DNA of 64,000 bases from Nonomuraea longispora (GTDB lineage: Bacteria; Actinomycetota; Actinomycetes; Streptosporangiales; Streptosporangiaceae), in assembly GCF_004348345.1 (NCBI RefSeq), contig NZ_SMJZ01000004.1, positions 41,604 through 105,603 on the forward strand, written 5' to 3'. The notes under the pieces were generated by a model that saw nothing but the letters and a program-made list of their open reading frames with translations, was not told where the DNA came from and searched no databases. The position numbers and the translations under genes are program-made. Below are positions 8,234 to 17,184 of the stretch, piece by piece (the first letter of the stretch is position 1; each line of letters opens with the position of its first letter).

Positions 8234-8267
8234 TAAACATACGTTTAAATTCCTAAACATGTGTTCA
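8234..8267. promoter_or_regulatory. tandem palindromic operators overlapping the tetR start codon
   Basis: TAAACATACGTTTA (8234-8247, perfect around its centre) and TAAACATGTGTTCA (8254-8267) are 20 bp apart. The second covers the ATG (8259-8261). No Shine-Dalgarno is visible, so the tetR mRNA may be leaderless and the regulator may sit on its own transcription start. Confidence 0.65.
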
Positions 8268-8903
8268 GCATCGCCGGACCTGACCGCCCAGGCCAAGATC
8301 CGCAACGCGGCCATCGCACACTTCGCTCGGGACGGCTTCCAGAAGGCCAACCTGCGCGCCGTCGCAGCCACCGCCGGAGTGAGCCCCGGCCTGGTCATCC
8401 ATCACTTCGGCAGTAAGGAAAGGCTCCGGAGCGTCTGTGACGACCACGTCCTGCGCATCTTGATCCAGCGGGCCGACAACGCCCGGCCCAGCGGCATGCA
8501 GGACCTCTTTCGCGAATACCTATCCAACCCGGAGGAATACCGCCTCCAGGTGCAGTACATGCTGCGTGCGATCGAGGAGGACACCCCCGCCGCAGCCACG
8601 TTCGTCGACACGCTGGTGGCGGAGTCCGAGGAGATCCTGCGGGCCGGTATCGCCGACGGCTCGATGCGACCTTCCTCGGACGTGCGGGCGCTGGCGGTGC
8701 TAACCGTGCTCAACAGCGTGGCCACGCTCACCATGCCGCCGCCCCTGGCGCGGGCGCTGGGCTACGAGCGGTTCGGCCCCGACCTGCTACGCCGCCTCGC
8801 CCTGCCCACGCTGGAGCTCTACACCCACGGGCTGTTCACCAACGACACCGCGCTGAAGGCAGCCCGGACCGCGCTGGATGAGTCACCACAGAAAAGGGAC
8901 TGA
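8259..8903 (+). CDS. TetR-family transcriptional regulator
   Basis: A 214-residue TetR protein: HTH about 10-55 (IRNAAIAHFARDGFQKANLR, AVAATAGVSPGLVIHHFGSK) followed by a helical ligand-binding domain. ATG 8259 is chosen because the domain begins directly after it; the same frame extends upstream but only through operator and relic DNA. The gene ends 4 bases before the downstream methyltransferase, indicating an operon. Twin operators at 8234-8267 point to autoregulation of the pair. Confidence 0.92.
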   Translation: MCSASPDLTAQAKIRNAAIAHFARDGFQKANLRAVAATAGVSPGLVIHHFGSKERLRSVCDDHVLRILIQRADNARPSGMQDLFREYLSNPEEYRLQVQYMLRAIEEDTPAAATFVDTLVAESEEILRAGIADGSMRPSSDVRALAVLTVLNSVATLTMPPPLARALGYERFGPDLLRRLALPTLELYTHGLFTNDTALKAARTALDESPQKRD

Positions 8904-8907
8904 CACG

Positions 8908-9729
8908 ATGGCCATCACCCTCCCCGACCTCACCCCGCTGGAGAACACGCTCTGGCTGACCCTGGCAGGCAAGGCGCTCGACTACCAGGCCAAACACCCG
9001 ATCCTGCACGACAAGACCGCATACGACATCGTCAGGAAGCTCGACTACGACGCCGGGCAGTTCAAGCTCTCCGCCAGCCCCGTCGTGGGCATCGCGCACC
9101 GCTCCCTGGTCATGGACAACATCGTGCGCCAGTTCATCGCCAAAAATCCCGACGCCGTCGGGCTCGACCTGGGCGCCGGACTCGACACCCGCGTCTACCG
9201 CGTCGACCCGCCCACCACCGTCGAGTGGTACGACGTCGACCTGCCCGGCGTGGCCAAGACCAGGCAACTACTACTCCCCGAACGCCCCCACCTCCACACC
9301 ATCGGCTCCGACCTCAACGACCCCCGATGGATCAGCGAAGTCCCCGCCGACCGCCCCGCCGTGATCGTCGCCGACGGCCTGATCGGGTTCCTGTCCAAGG
9401 AGGAACTGGCCACGCTCCTCGACCGCCTCATCCGCCACTTCCCCGCAGGCGAGATCTGCTTCAACGGCTACACGAGGTTCCACGTCTGGGCGGCCAAGAA
9501 GTACGCCGGCACCCAGTCCGTCGTCCCCTTCCTGAGGTCTCCCGGCTTCGACACCCCGCAGGACATCGAGCGCCTGGAACCCCGCCTGAAGCTGGTACGC
9601 GAAATTCTGCTGGGCCGCGAGCCCGAAGTAGCCGACTACCCGTGGACGACCCGCCTGGCCAACTTCCTGACCGCCTGGAGCATCTCCATCTCACGCAAGG
9701 GCACCGCCGTTCAGCACTACCGCTTCTAG
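8908..9729 (+). CDS. class I SAM methyltransferase, leucine carboxyl methyltransferase/TcmP-like
   Basis: A 273-residue protein of the LCM (PF04072) type: hydrophobic N-terminus with substrate-binding helices (TLAGKALDYQAKHPILHDKT), SAM motif VGLDLGAGLDTRVYR (about 90), acidic loop WYDVDLPGV (about 112), and VIVADGLIGFLSKEE (about 155). Relatives such as TcmP methylate carboxyl or hydroxyl groups of polyketides. The ATG at 8908 is preceded by AAAAGGGA; an earlier in-frame ATG at 8878 lies inside tetR and is less likely. Probably co-transcribed with the preceding tetR. Substrate unknown. Confidence 0.93.
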   Translation: MAITLPDLTPLENTLWLTLAGKALDYQAKHPILHDKTAYDIVRKLDYDAGQFKLSASPVVGIAHRSLVMDNIVRQFIAKNPDAVGLDLGAGLDTRVYRVDPPTTVEWYDVDLPGVAKTRQLLLPERPHLHTIGSDLNDPRWISEVPADRPAVIVADGLIGFLSKEELATLLDRLIRHFPAGEICFNGYTRFHVWAAKKYAGTQSVVPFLRSPGFDTPQDIERLEPRLKLVREILLGREPEVADYPWTTRLANFLTAWSISISRKGTAVQHYRF

Positions 9730-9814
9730 GGACTCCAGAGGCACCGAGGTGACCGCCGAGGACCGGCGGCTGCTGGAGGATCGTGGGCGCTTCCTGGCGG
9801 GCGGCCCAACAGCC

Positions 9815-9936
9815 GGCCGTCGCCCAGGCGTTCACCGGACACCGATGGGAGGCGCCGCGGTTGCTGGCTGCGATGCCGGAGGCGGACGACTTCTACTTGG
9901 CCCTCCGTTCCCGAAGCTGGCCCCAGCCCAAAGTAG
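9815..9936 (+). pseudogene. FAD-dependent monooxygenase remnant
   Basis: One frame reads VAQAFTGHRWEAPRLLAAMP then EADDFYLALRS, resembling the substrate-domain segment of aromatic FAD hydroxylases ('FAGWRWP.P.LL.AMP.A.DFYFD'). It normally precedes the GD motif, which is absent here. No start or Rossmann motif remains. Confidence 0.4.
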
Positions 9937-10007
9937 CTGAGTGAGTGATAACGATCACGGATCGTGGTCGTTCGAACTGTGACCACTCCAGTTCACGCAG
10001 GGAGCTC

Positions 10008-10250
10008 ATGCGCCACGACCCGGCCATCAACTACGGCGACATCGAGGTTCCGCCGGCACAACCTGGTGAGTTCCTGCTGATGGACGAGCCGCGGCAGGGG
10101 CACTACCGTAAGCCGCTGGTGGGCAAGTTCACCGTACGGCGGATGCGGCTGCTCACAGCGATAAGGATCTGATGACCGGTCCTGCTGGTCGCCGGGCTCG
10201 ACACCACCGCGAACATGCTGGCCCCGAGAACTTTCGCGCTGCTGCAAAAT
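10008..10250 (+). pseudogene. cytochrome P450 remnant (two short blocks)
   Basis: The first block (10008-10172) encodes a P450 segment with PGEFLLMDEPRQGHYRKPLV and GKFTVRRMR, the region ahead of the C-helix. After a stop, another frame (10182-10250) gives LLVAGLDTTANMLA, the I-helix oxygen-binding motif. About 110 residues between them and the whole heme-binding half are missing. With the FAD monooxygenase relic and the two methyltransferases nearby, it hints at an eroded natural-product tailoring cluster. Confidence 0.55.
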
Positions 10251-10409
10251 GCAAGAGGAGAAAGGTGGCGCCGGGTGGAAGCGGTCAGCCCGCATTGGCC
10301 ACGTACTGCTGGACCGGACGGCATCGGCGACGCGGTCACTCTCGCCGCCGATGCCGTCCAGAGATATCCCGGCGTTCCTTCCCCAACAGGGGATGGAAGC
10401 GCGCGGCTG

Positions 10410-12023
10410 TCACTTCTCGATGGGGATGCCCTCCAGGAGGCCGAAGCCGCCGCCGTTGAAGGTCAGCTCCGTGGTCTCCTCGGGAGGGGCCGGGATGTAG
10501 AAGTAGCCGTACTGGGTTGACCCCGAGGCCAGCGCGGCTGGCCAGAGCCGTGAGCCCACGCGGTCCACGTAGGACTTCTCCTGGCCGTTGTACACCTGGG
10601 GGTAGATGGTTCCGGTCTTCGGTTCGAAGGCGCTGAACTCGAAGGAGCCTTCGGTGCCGAAGGGGTTGTTCCCCGGCAGGTCGTCGCCCTGGTGGGTGGT
10701 CCGGAACCGCGCCACCAGGTATGCGCCGTCCCGGTAGAACGGGTAGACCTGCAGCTTCCAGGAGTGTTCCTGGTTTCCGCTGAAGAAGTATTTCTGGTCG
10801 AAGGTGGCTTCGGCGGCGGGCTTGGCGTGGGTGAGGGAGTGGAAGCTCGCGGGCGGCGCGGCGTCGGCGGGGTTGACGGTGAGCGTTTTGGTCTCGGTCT
10901 CCGGTTCGTCCTCGGGCTCGGGTTCGGCTGCCACGTCCTTCTTGAAGGTGTAGGAGATCTCGACGCGGCGGTTCTGGGAACGGGCCCAGGCGTCGTCGTC
11001 GCCGCCTTCGGCCTCGGCAGGGTCGGTGGAGCCTTTGCCTCGCGTCTTGTACTCGTAGTCGGAGCCGAGTTCGGTTGCGAGCAGGTCGCGTACGGCGTCG
11101 GCGCGGTCCTCAGAGAGGGTCTGGTTGTAGCGGTCGGTGCCGACTCCGTCGGTGTGGCCGGTGATGGTGATGGGCGGCTTGTCAGGGTCGGCGCGCTCGC
11201 GGGTCTCCTTGATGACGTCGCCGAGGACGCCCTTGGCGTGCCTGCTCAGGTCGGCCTTGTCGAAGGCGAAGAGCACATCGGCGCGCAGCGCCACCGTTTC
11301 GCGGTCGGAGTCGGTCTCCCGGCGGCCGACCACGGTCTCCACCTGGGAGACGAGCTTGGTGATGACCGGCTCCTCGTCTGGTTCGCCGGTGGTGACCGGG
11401 ACCATGACGTTCTCGCCCTTGCGCGGCCATCCCTCGGCGCGTTCCTCCGGCAGGGCCGACGGATAGTTCTGCGGTTTTCCCTGCACGACCGGGACACCGG
11501 CGAACTCGCCGATGCCGCCGGGGCCCTCGACGGTGACCCGCTGCGGGGATCCCTCCAGCGGCGGCAGGAAGGCCACCAGCGTGTAGGTGACGCCGGGCTG
11601 CCAGAGCTCCTCTTCGTAAAAGTCCCAGATGTCGGAGCCGATTTTCTCGTACGGCGTGTAGCGCAGTTGCTGGACCGGGTCCAGGACGCGGAAGAAGTGC
11701 TGGACGCTCATCGCGTTGTCATTCTTGCCGACGTCCGCGATAGGCCGGTCCGCGAGGCTGGTGTACTCGACGGTGAGCCTGGTCATGCCGTCGACCGCGG
11801 CGAGTTCGGCGATCTTCACGCGTGCGTTCTGGTGAGCGCTCCAGCTTCCGACGAACCCCTCCTTGACGAATGCGGCCGCGGGGGCGCTGCTGCTGTCAGT
11901 GCTCTGCTTTGGTTTGGGCGTCCCGGACGCGGCGGGTTCGTCGTTTCCTCCGGCGAGGCCGCATCCTCCCAGCGTCAGTGCCGCTAGGGCGGACATCACG
12001 GTCGTCGAGGTGGTGCGCCTCAC
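10410..12023 (-). CDS. lipoprotein with OmpA-like peptidoglycan-binding domain
   Basis: A 537-residue protein starting at GTG 12023 (GGAG 5 bases upstream). The N-terminus has a signal peptide ending in lipobox LGGCG (Cys about 21), a Ser/Pro/Thr-rich linker, and an extracellular domain (about 50-235). The OmpA/MotB-like domain follows (about 245-360: VLFAFDKADLS, ITITGHTDGVGT, LSEDRADAVRDLL, SQNRRVEI). An acidic Glu/Pro linker leads to a second extracellular domain (about 385-537). OmpA-like domains bind diaminopimelate of peptidoglycan, so this probably tethers to the cell wall outside the membrane. It is a single-gene unit; role unknown. Confidence 0.92.
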   Translation of the reverse strand: MRRTTSTTVMSALAALTLGGCGLAGGNDEPAASGTPKPKQSTDSSSAPAAAFVKEGFVGSWSAHQNARVKIAELAAVDGMTRLTVEYTSLADRPIADVGKNDNAMSVQHFFRVLDPVQQLRYTPYEKIGSDIWDFYEEELWQPGVTYTLVAFLPPLEGSPQRVTVEGPGGIGEFAGVPVVQGKPQNYPSALPEERAEGWPRKGENVMVPVTTGEPDEEPVITKLVSQVETVVGRRETDSDRETVALRADVLFAFDKADLSRHAKGVLGDVIKETRERADPDKPPITITGHTDGVGTDRYNQTLSEDRADAVRDLLATELGSDYEYKTRGKGSTDPAEAEGGDDDAWARSQNRRVEISYTFKKDVAAEPEPEDEPETETKTLTVNPADAAPPASFHSLTHAKPAAEATFDQKYFFSGNQEHSWKLQVYPFYRDGAYLVARFRTTHQGDDLPGNNPFGTEGSFEFSAFEPKTGTIYPQVYNGQEKSYVDRVGSRLWPAALASGSTQYGYFYIPAPPEETTELTFNGGGFGLLEGIPIEK

Positions 12024-12189
12024 AAAAACTCCACTTCATCCGGTATAGGGCTAACCGGCTACTAACGAAGACGGTGACCATACCGTTCACTGTCGGAAAC
12101 TTTGACACCCAAGCCTACGTCCAGCCCGCGCACTGTCGCGGGGCATGCAGGAGGTATCGCTGGGCGAGCGGCCGCCGATCTGGACGTGG

Positions 12190-12385
12190 CGGCGGGTCCT
12201 GCCCGTCGTGGGCGGCGACGGACAGCGCGTGGCGCGGCCGTCGCAGGTCGACCTCCTCCAGTTCAATGACGCGCCCCGAGGTGCTCTCGTCGCAGATGGG
12301 CGACCGGGGCCGGGGCAGGAGGGCACGGGCGAGCGCCGCGCGCTGGAACTCGCCGCCGGACAGGCGGTGCGGGCGGTGCCGTTCG
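12190..12385 (-). pseudogene. ABC transporter ATPase remnant
   Basis: The minus strand reads a signature-like motif RLSGGEFQRAALARALLPRP followed by a degraded Walker B (SPICDEST) and a SVAAHDG segment like the H-loop. Walker A and both gene ends are absent. It resembles the second half of a dipeptide-type ATPase, perhaps debris from the neighbouring oligopeptide transporter region. The gap 12024-12509 holds no intact gene. Confidence 0.5.
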
Positions 12386-12509
12386 CCTTGAGATGCTCGG
12401 CTGGTACGAAGCACCCCAGATCCGTGCGGCTGACTGAACACTCCGGGCGTGAATGGGAAGCCGACACTACGCCAGATCGAACCTACCAAGACCTACTGTG
12501 CCGGCCGGG

Positions 12510-13712
12510 TCAAGGTCTGCGGATGATGCGGCCGGACTGGATGACGTATTTCGGTGGACGGGTGCCGATGATTTCGGGGTCCTCGGCGGCATCGCCCTCA
12601 TAGATCACGAGGTCGGCCAGCTTGCCCGGCTCGATCGTGCCGACCCTGTCGGAGATGCGCAGGAGTTCGGCATTGACGCGTGTGGCCGACTCAATGGCGT
12701 TGGCGAGGCCGATCTCCTTGGCCATCAGGTAGATCTGGCGGGCCCTGGTGCGCTGCTCAGTACCGATGAGGTCGGCGCCGGAGCCGAGCGATACCCCCAG
12801 GTCGTGCAGCATCGTGAGGGAGCGGCGTTGTTCGGTGTGCAGGTGGTCGAGGTCGTCGAGTAGATGGTCAGGCACGCCCCAGGCGGCGGGGTCGGAGGCG
12901 AGGATCTCGTCTACCGCGAGCGTCGGCACGACGGTGGAGCCGCTGCGCTGCAACGCGGACGCGGTTTCCTCATCGATCATCGACGCGTGTTCGAAGGAGC
13001 GGACGCCGGCTTCCAGGGCGCGCAGCAGGCCGGTGTCGGTGTGGGCGTGCACGGTGACGTACGAGCCGTGGCTCTGGGCCTCGTCCTGGGCCGCGCGGAT
13101 CTCCTCGACGGTGAACTGGGGTGACTCCAGCGGGTCGCCCTCGGACAGGACACCGCCAGTCACGAACATCTTGATCTGGGTGGCGCCGCGGCGGAACTGG
13201 TTGCGCACGGCGGCTCTGACCTGGTCGGGGCCCGTGCACAGGGCGTGATTGCGGACCAGGCCACCGCCAAGGCCGGGATTGTCCGGCTCGTCGGAGAACT
13301 TCGGCCGCATGTCGCCGTGCCCACCGATTTGCGAGAGGATCTGCCCGCTCGGATGTACGCGCGGGCCATTTATCAGGCCGGCCTTGATGGCCTTGAGGAC
13401 ACCGCCGTCGATGCCGCCGAGGTCGCGCAGGGTCGTGAAGCCCTGGTCGAGGGATTCTCGCAGGTTCCTGAAGACATAGCCCGCCTGCTCGGCCGCCGAC
13501 CAGGACGCCTGGCCGTACAACGAGAGCAAGCCCACGTGCGCGTGCGCGTCGATGAAACCGGGCAGTACGGTATGCCCGTCGAGGTCGAGCACCTCGTCGG
13601 CGGGTCCTGAGCCTGTGTCGATGACGTCGTCGTGCAGCCGGAGATCGGCACGGTGGGGGTCGCGGCCGGTCGAATCGAAGACCGTCGCGCCGCGCAGTCC
13701 GATGACGCTCAT
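12510..13712 (-). CDS. amidohydrolase (imidazolonepropionase/prolidase-like)
   Basis: A 400-residue metal-dependent amidohydrolase: N-terminal beta-sandwich, metal motif PGFIDAHAHVGL (about 55), KMFVTGG with the bridging Lys (about 180), VTVHAHTD (about 217), FEHASMIDEE (about 237) and the catalytic Asp in SLGSGADLIG (about 310). ATG 13712 follows AGGAG and overlaps the ATPase stop (TGATG). As last gene of the hyu/ABC operon it likely hydrolyses an N-acyl amino acid, cyclic amide or dipeptide-like product downstream of import and ring opening. Confidence 0.92.
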   Translation of the reverse strand: MSVIGLRGATVFDSTGRDPHRADLRLHDDVIDTGSGPADEVLDLDGHTVLPGFIDAHAHVGLLSLYGQASWSAAEQAGYVFRNLRESLDQGFTTLRDLGGIDGGVLKAIKAGLINGPRVHPSGQILSQIGGHGDMRPKFSDEPDNPGLGGGLVRNHALCTGPDQVRAAVRNQFRRGATQIKMFVTGGVLSEGDPLESPQFTVEEIRAAQDEAQSHGSYVTVHAHTDTGLLRALEAGVRSFEHASMIDEETASALQRSGSTVVPTLAVDEILASDPAAWGVPDHLLDDLDHLHTEQRRSLTMLHDLGVSLGSGADLIGTEQRTRARQIYLMAKEIGLANAIESATRVNAELLRISDRVGTIEPGKLADLVIYEGDAAEDPEIIGTRPPKYVIQSGRIIRRP

Positions 13713-15301
13713 CAGTTGTTCCTCCATGGGTCGGGGATCGCGCCCAGCAGTCGCTTGGTGTGGGGGTGCACCGGATTTTCGAAGAGGTCCTCCGGCGTGC
13801 CGTACTCGACGATCCGCCCTTCGAACAGCACCGCGATGCGGTCGCAGAAATATCTGGCCACTGCCAAGTCATGCACGATGAACAGGTATGCGGTGCCCAG
13901 CGCGAGTTGTTCCTCGCGTAGCAGGTCGAGCACTTGGGCGCGGACTGACACGTCGAGCGCGGAGATCGGCTCGTCCAGAACGGTCAGGGCGGGGCCGAGA
14001 ATGAGCGCCCGCGCGATGGCGACCCGCTGCCGCTGGCCGCCTGACAAGTTGCGTGGCACCCGTTCCAGGTATTCCGTGCCCAGACCCATACCGTCGAGCA
14101 TCGCGGCGGCGCGTGTTCGGGCAGCGGCGCGGTCGGCGAGCCCGTGGACGATCAGCGGCTGGGCCACGATGTCCTGGATCTGCATGTGCGGGTCGAGCGA
14201 GCTGAACGGATCCTGGAACACCATCTGGATGTCGCGGCGCAGCTCACGCAGGCGCTTTGATCTGGCGCGGCCGAAGTCGGCCCCGGCCAGTTCGACGGTG
14301 CCGCCCGACGGGGTCTCCAGCCGGATGATGGTCCTGGCCAGGGTGGACTTGCCCGCGCCCGACTCGCCGACGATGCCCACGGTCTCCCGCGCGTGGATCG
14401 CCAGGTCCACGTCCTCCAGCACGGTCGTCCTGCCGTACTGCTTGCGCAGGCCGGTGACGCGCACGACCGGCTCTGTCTCCACCTGGTAGTCGAACTCGGG
14501 TCCCGGCCTGCGGTCGCCGGCGCGCGGGATGCAGTCGAGCAGGTGACGGGTGTAGTCCTCGCGTGGAGCGGAGAAGAGTTGCCGTGCGGTGCCGGTCTCG
14601 ACGATCTCCCCGGTCTTCATCACCACGACCTCGTCGCAGAACTCCGCGACGACGCCGAGATCGTGGGTGACCAGGATGACCGACATGCCGTGCCGGTCCG
14701 CGGTCGTCTTGAGCAGGTCGAGCACCTGGGCCTGGGTGGTCACGTCGAGCGCGGTGGTCGGCTCGTCCGCGATCAGGACGTCGGGTTGGTTGGCGATGGC
14801 GATGGCGATGAGCACTCGTTGGCGCATGCCGCCGGAAATCTCGTGCGGGTACTGCTCAAGCCGGCGTTCGGCGTCGTTCACGCCGACCTCGTTCAGCAGC
14901 GTGACGCACCGTTTCCGCACCTCGGGCCTGGGCAGCTTCTTGTCGTGCTGGACGATCACCTCGGCGATCTGCTTGCCGATCCGTTTGACCGGGTCCAGGG
15001 AGGTGAGCGGGTCCTGGAACACCAGGGAGACGACCCTGCCGCGCAGGTCATTCATCTCCTTGTCGGTCCGCTGGACCACGTCGGTGCCGAGCAGCGTGAT
15101 CCGCCCGTCGGTCACCCTGCCCTCAGATGGCAGCAGCCCGAGTATCGCGCGGGCGATGGTCGATTTGCCGGAGCCTGACTCGCCGACGACGCCAAGGCGT
15201 GAGCCGCGGCGTAGCTGGAAGGAGACACCGTGCACGACCTCCGTGCCGCCGTACGCGACGCGCAGCCCGTCGACGTTCACTACTGTTGCGCTCTGTGTCA
15301 T
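13712..15301 (-). CDS. dual-domain oligopeptide ABC ATPase (DppD-DppF fusion type)
   Basis: A 529-residue tandem ATPase. Domain 1 has Walker A VGESGSGKST (about 40), signature ISGGMRQRV (about 155) and Walker B LIADEPTTALD (about 175). Domain 2 has Walker A VGESGAGKST (about 320), signature LSGGQRQRV (about 425) and Walker B LTVLDEPISALD (about 445), with an oligopeptide-type tail (HPHTKRLLGAIPDPW). ATG 15301 overlaps the permease stop by four bases; longer upstream frame is permease shadow. It powers the DppB/DppC-like permeases of the same operon. Confidence 0.96.
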   Translation of the reverse strand: MTQSATVVNVDGLRVAYGGTEVVHGVSFQLRRGSRLGVVGESGSGKSTIARAILGLLPSEGRVTDGRITLLGTDVVQRTDKEMNDLRGRVVSLVFQDPLTSLDPVKRIGKQIAEVIVQHDKKLPRPEVRKRCVTLLNEVGVNDAERRLEQYPHEISGGMRQRVLIAIAIANQPDVLIADEPTTALDVTTQAQVLDLLKTTADRHGMSVILVTHDLGVVAEFCDEVVVMKTGEIVETGTARQLFSAPREDYTRHLLDCIPRAGDRRPGPEFDYQVETEPVVRVTGLRKQYGRTTVLEDVDLAIHARETVGIVGESGAGKSTLARTIIRLETPSGGTVELAGADFGRARSKRLRELRRDIQMVFQDPFSSLDPHMQIQDIVAQPLIVHGLADRAAARTRAAAMLDGMGLGTEYLERVPRNLSGGQRQRVAIARALILGPALTVLDEPISALDVSVRAQVLDLLREEQLALGTAYLFIVHDLAVARYFCDRIAVLFEGRIVEYGTPEDLFENPVHPHTKRLLGAIPDPWRNN

Positions 15302-16317
15302 TGCGCCGCTCCGGAGGTACGCAGGCGGGCGTCGATCATGCGGTTGACCGCATCGCCCACGAGATTCCCGATGACGTAGAGGATCGCGCTCAGCAGAATA
15401 AAGCTCTGGACCAGCGCGAAGTCCTGGGACGAGATGCCCTCGGTGAGCATGGCGCCGACGCCTGGCCAGTTGAACACCGTCTCGACCAGCACGCTGCCGG
15501 TGATCATGGTGGCCAGGATCAGCCCGCACGAGCTCACGGTGGGCAGGAGACTGTTGGCCAGCACATGGCGGACGTGAGTGGGCCAGGCCGCCACGCCCTT
15601 GCTGCGTACCACCAGAATGTAGGGCTGGACCGCCGTGTCGGCCATGTTCGCCGTCAGCAGCCGCGTGAGGAACGCCCACGGCAGCAGCGCCAGCGACAGA
15701 ACGGGCAGCACGAGGTGGGCGGCCGAGTCGCTGACTCCGATGATGTCGCCTTGGAGGGCGAAGTCGATCGTGTGGAAGCCGGTCACGGACGGCGGCGGCA
15801 CAAGTTGCGGCGACAACCGGCCGCTCGGCCCCGGCCACCATCCGAGTTGGGCGGAGAACACGACGATGAGCACCAGCCCCACCCAAAAGGGCGGGCTGCC
15901 GAGCCCGACCAGGGCGAACAACCGCACCAGGCCACGCCGCAGCCCGGGGCGGAAGCTCGCCACACTGGCGCACACCAGCGCGCCCACGATGGCGAGCAGG
16001 AAAGCGTAGAGGGCAAGCTCGAACGTGGCGGCAAGGCGTGAGGTCAGCGCGGTGCGCACCTGTTCGCCCACCGAGAAGGAGTAGCCCCAGTCGCCCCTGA
16101 CGAAGTCCCAGAGGAACAGGCCGTACTGTGCGAAGAACGGCTCGTCGAGCCCCAGACCGCGCCGGGTCGCCTCGATCGTCTCCTGGCCGGCGAGTGGCCC
16201 GGCGATCAGGCGGGCGGGGTCGCCGGGCAGCGCGCGGAGCACGACGAACGAGACGAACGACGCGAGCACGATGGTGACCACGCTGGCGGCCAGTCGTTGG
16301 CGGATGTCACGGAACAC
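15298..16317 (-). CDS. peptide/nickel-type ABC transporter permease, DppB-like
   Basis: A 339-residue inner-membrane permease with the DppB N-terminus (membrane span 10-30, LPGDPARLIAG) followed by five further spans. The EAA-type loop lies about 225-250 (RSKGVAAWPTHVRHVLANSL) and LVETVFNWPGVG is the family C-terminal signature. It sits between the DppC-like gene (21 bp upstream) and the ATPase (four-base overlap), and forms the translocation pore with DppC. Confidence 0.95.
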   Translation of the reverse strand: MFRDIRQRLAASVVTIVLASFVSFVVLRALPGDPARLIAGPLAGQETIEATRRGLGLDEPFFAQYGLFLWDFVRGDWGYSFSVGEQVRTALTSRLAATFELALYAFLLAIVGALVCASVASFRPGLRRGLVRLFALVGLGSPPFWVGLVLIVVFSAQLGWWPGPSGRLSPQLVPPPSVTGFHTIDFALQGDIIGVSDSAAHLVLPVLSLALLPWAFLTRLLTANMADTAVQPYILVVRSKGVAAWPTHVRHVLANSLLPTVSSCGLILATMITGSVLVETVFNWPGVGAMLTEGISSQDFALVQSFILLSAILYVIGNLVGDAVNRMIDARLRTSGAAQ

Positions 16318-16338
16318 GCGGCACTCTCCTCTGGGCGG

Positions 16339-17184
16339 TCACGCGTCGGCCGAGCGGCGAGCCCGGATCTGGTCGGTGAGGATGTTGACCGCGATGACCA
16401 ATCCGAGCAGCGCGAGGCCCGGCGCCACGCCGACCCACCACTGGCCGCTGACCGCGTGCTGGAGCCCGTCATTGATCATCGCGCCCCACTCGGCCGTGGG
16501 CGGTCTCGCGCCGACGCCGATGTAACTGAGTGCGGCCAGCGTGATCACCGCGTTGCCGAAGTTCGCGGCTACCTGGATCGTCATCGTGGTACCGAGATAG
16601 GGCACCACGTGACGCAGCGCGATACGCCAGCGAGGCAGCCCGATCGTGATCGCCGCCTCGACGAACGCTTCTGATCTGCTGCGCAGTGCTTCGCCGCGCA
16701 GTGTCACCGCGAACACCGGGATGATCGTCACGACGATCCCGATCACCGCGCTCTGGAGCCCGGTGCCGAGCGCGATGGCGATGGCCATGGTGAGCAGGAG
16801 TTGGGGGAAGGCCAGCACCGCGTTCATCGGTGCCATCAGTACGCGGTCGAGCCACCGCGCGCCCAGCCCGCAGGCCAGCGCGACGATCAGCCCGCCCACG
16901 GAGCCGAGGACGACGGAGATCGCGGCCAGCATGATCGAGATGCCCGCCCCCACGGCGACGCGGGTCAGGACGTCGCGCCCTTCGCCGTCGGTTCCCAGCA
17001 GATGCTCGGCGCTCGGTTGCTGGAGCGTGTTCGTCACGTCGGCGACGTTGGACTGGTCCTGGACGAAGATCCCGGCGATGGCGAGCGTGAGGTAGGCCGC
17101 TAGGACGATGATCGTGATGATCCTCGGCCAGGGGCGCCGACTCGCCATCGTGGGGGCGGCTGTTACGGTGACGGCCATGGTCAC
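16339..17184 (-). CDS. peptide/nickel-type ABC transporter permease, DppC-like
   Basis: A 281-residue permease: first span about 22-42, then the DppC hallmark EHLLGTDGEGRDVLTRVAVG (about 80), five more spans and an EAA loop about 190-215 (AAITIGLPRWRIALRHVVP). The GTG at 17184 overlaps the binding-protein stop (GTGA); an ATG two codons later is an equally possible start. Partner of the DppB-like permease in the hyu operon importer. Confidence 0.94.
   Translation of the reverse strand: MTMAVTVTAAPTMASRRPWPRIITIIVLAAYLTLAIAGIFVQDQSNVADVTNTLQQPSAEHLLGTDGEGRDVLTRVAVGAGISIMLAAISVVLGSVGGLIVALACGLGARWLDRVLMAPMNAVLAFPQLLLTMAIAIALGTGLQSAVIGIVVTIIPVFAVTLRGEALRSRSEAFVEAAITIGLPRWRIALRHVVPYLGTTMTIQVAANFGNAVITLAALSYIGVGARPPTAEWGAMINDGLQHAVSGQWWVGVAPGLALLGLVIAVNILTDQIRARRSADA

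Noticed and set aside
5074..9945. A 13-base match (CAAAGTAGCTGAG) at about 5074 and 9931 as possible element ends or attachment sites
   Set aside because: The match does not extend, no recombinase lies coherently between the copies, and a few such matches are expected by chance in 64 kb.
10692..11987. Long plus-strand frame opposite the OmpA-like lipoprotein
   Set aside because: Val/Gly/Asp-rich antisense shadow; the minus-strand protein has signal peptide, lipobox and OmpA motifs.
15302..15973. N-terminal extension of the dual ABC ATPase frame
   Set aside because: It is the out-of-frame shadow of the DppB-like permease; the ATPase domain begins at ATG 15301 with an ATGA overlap.
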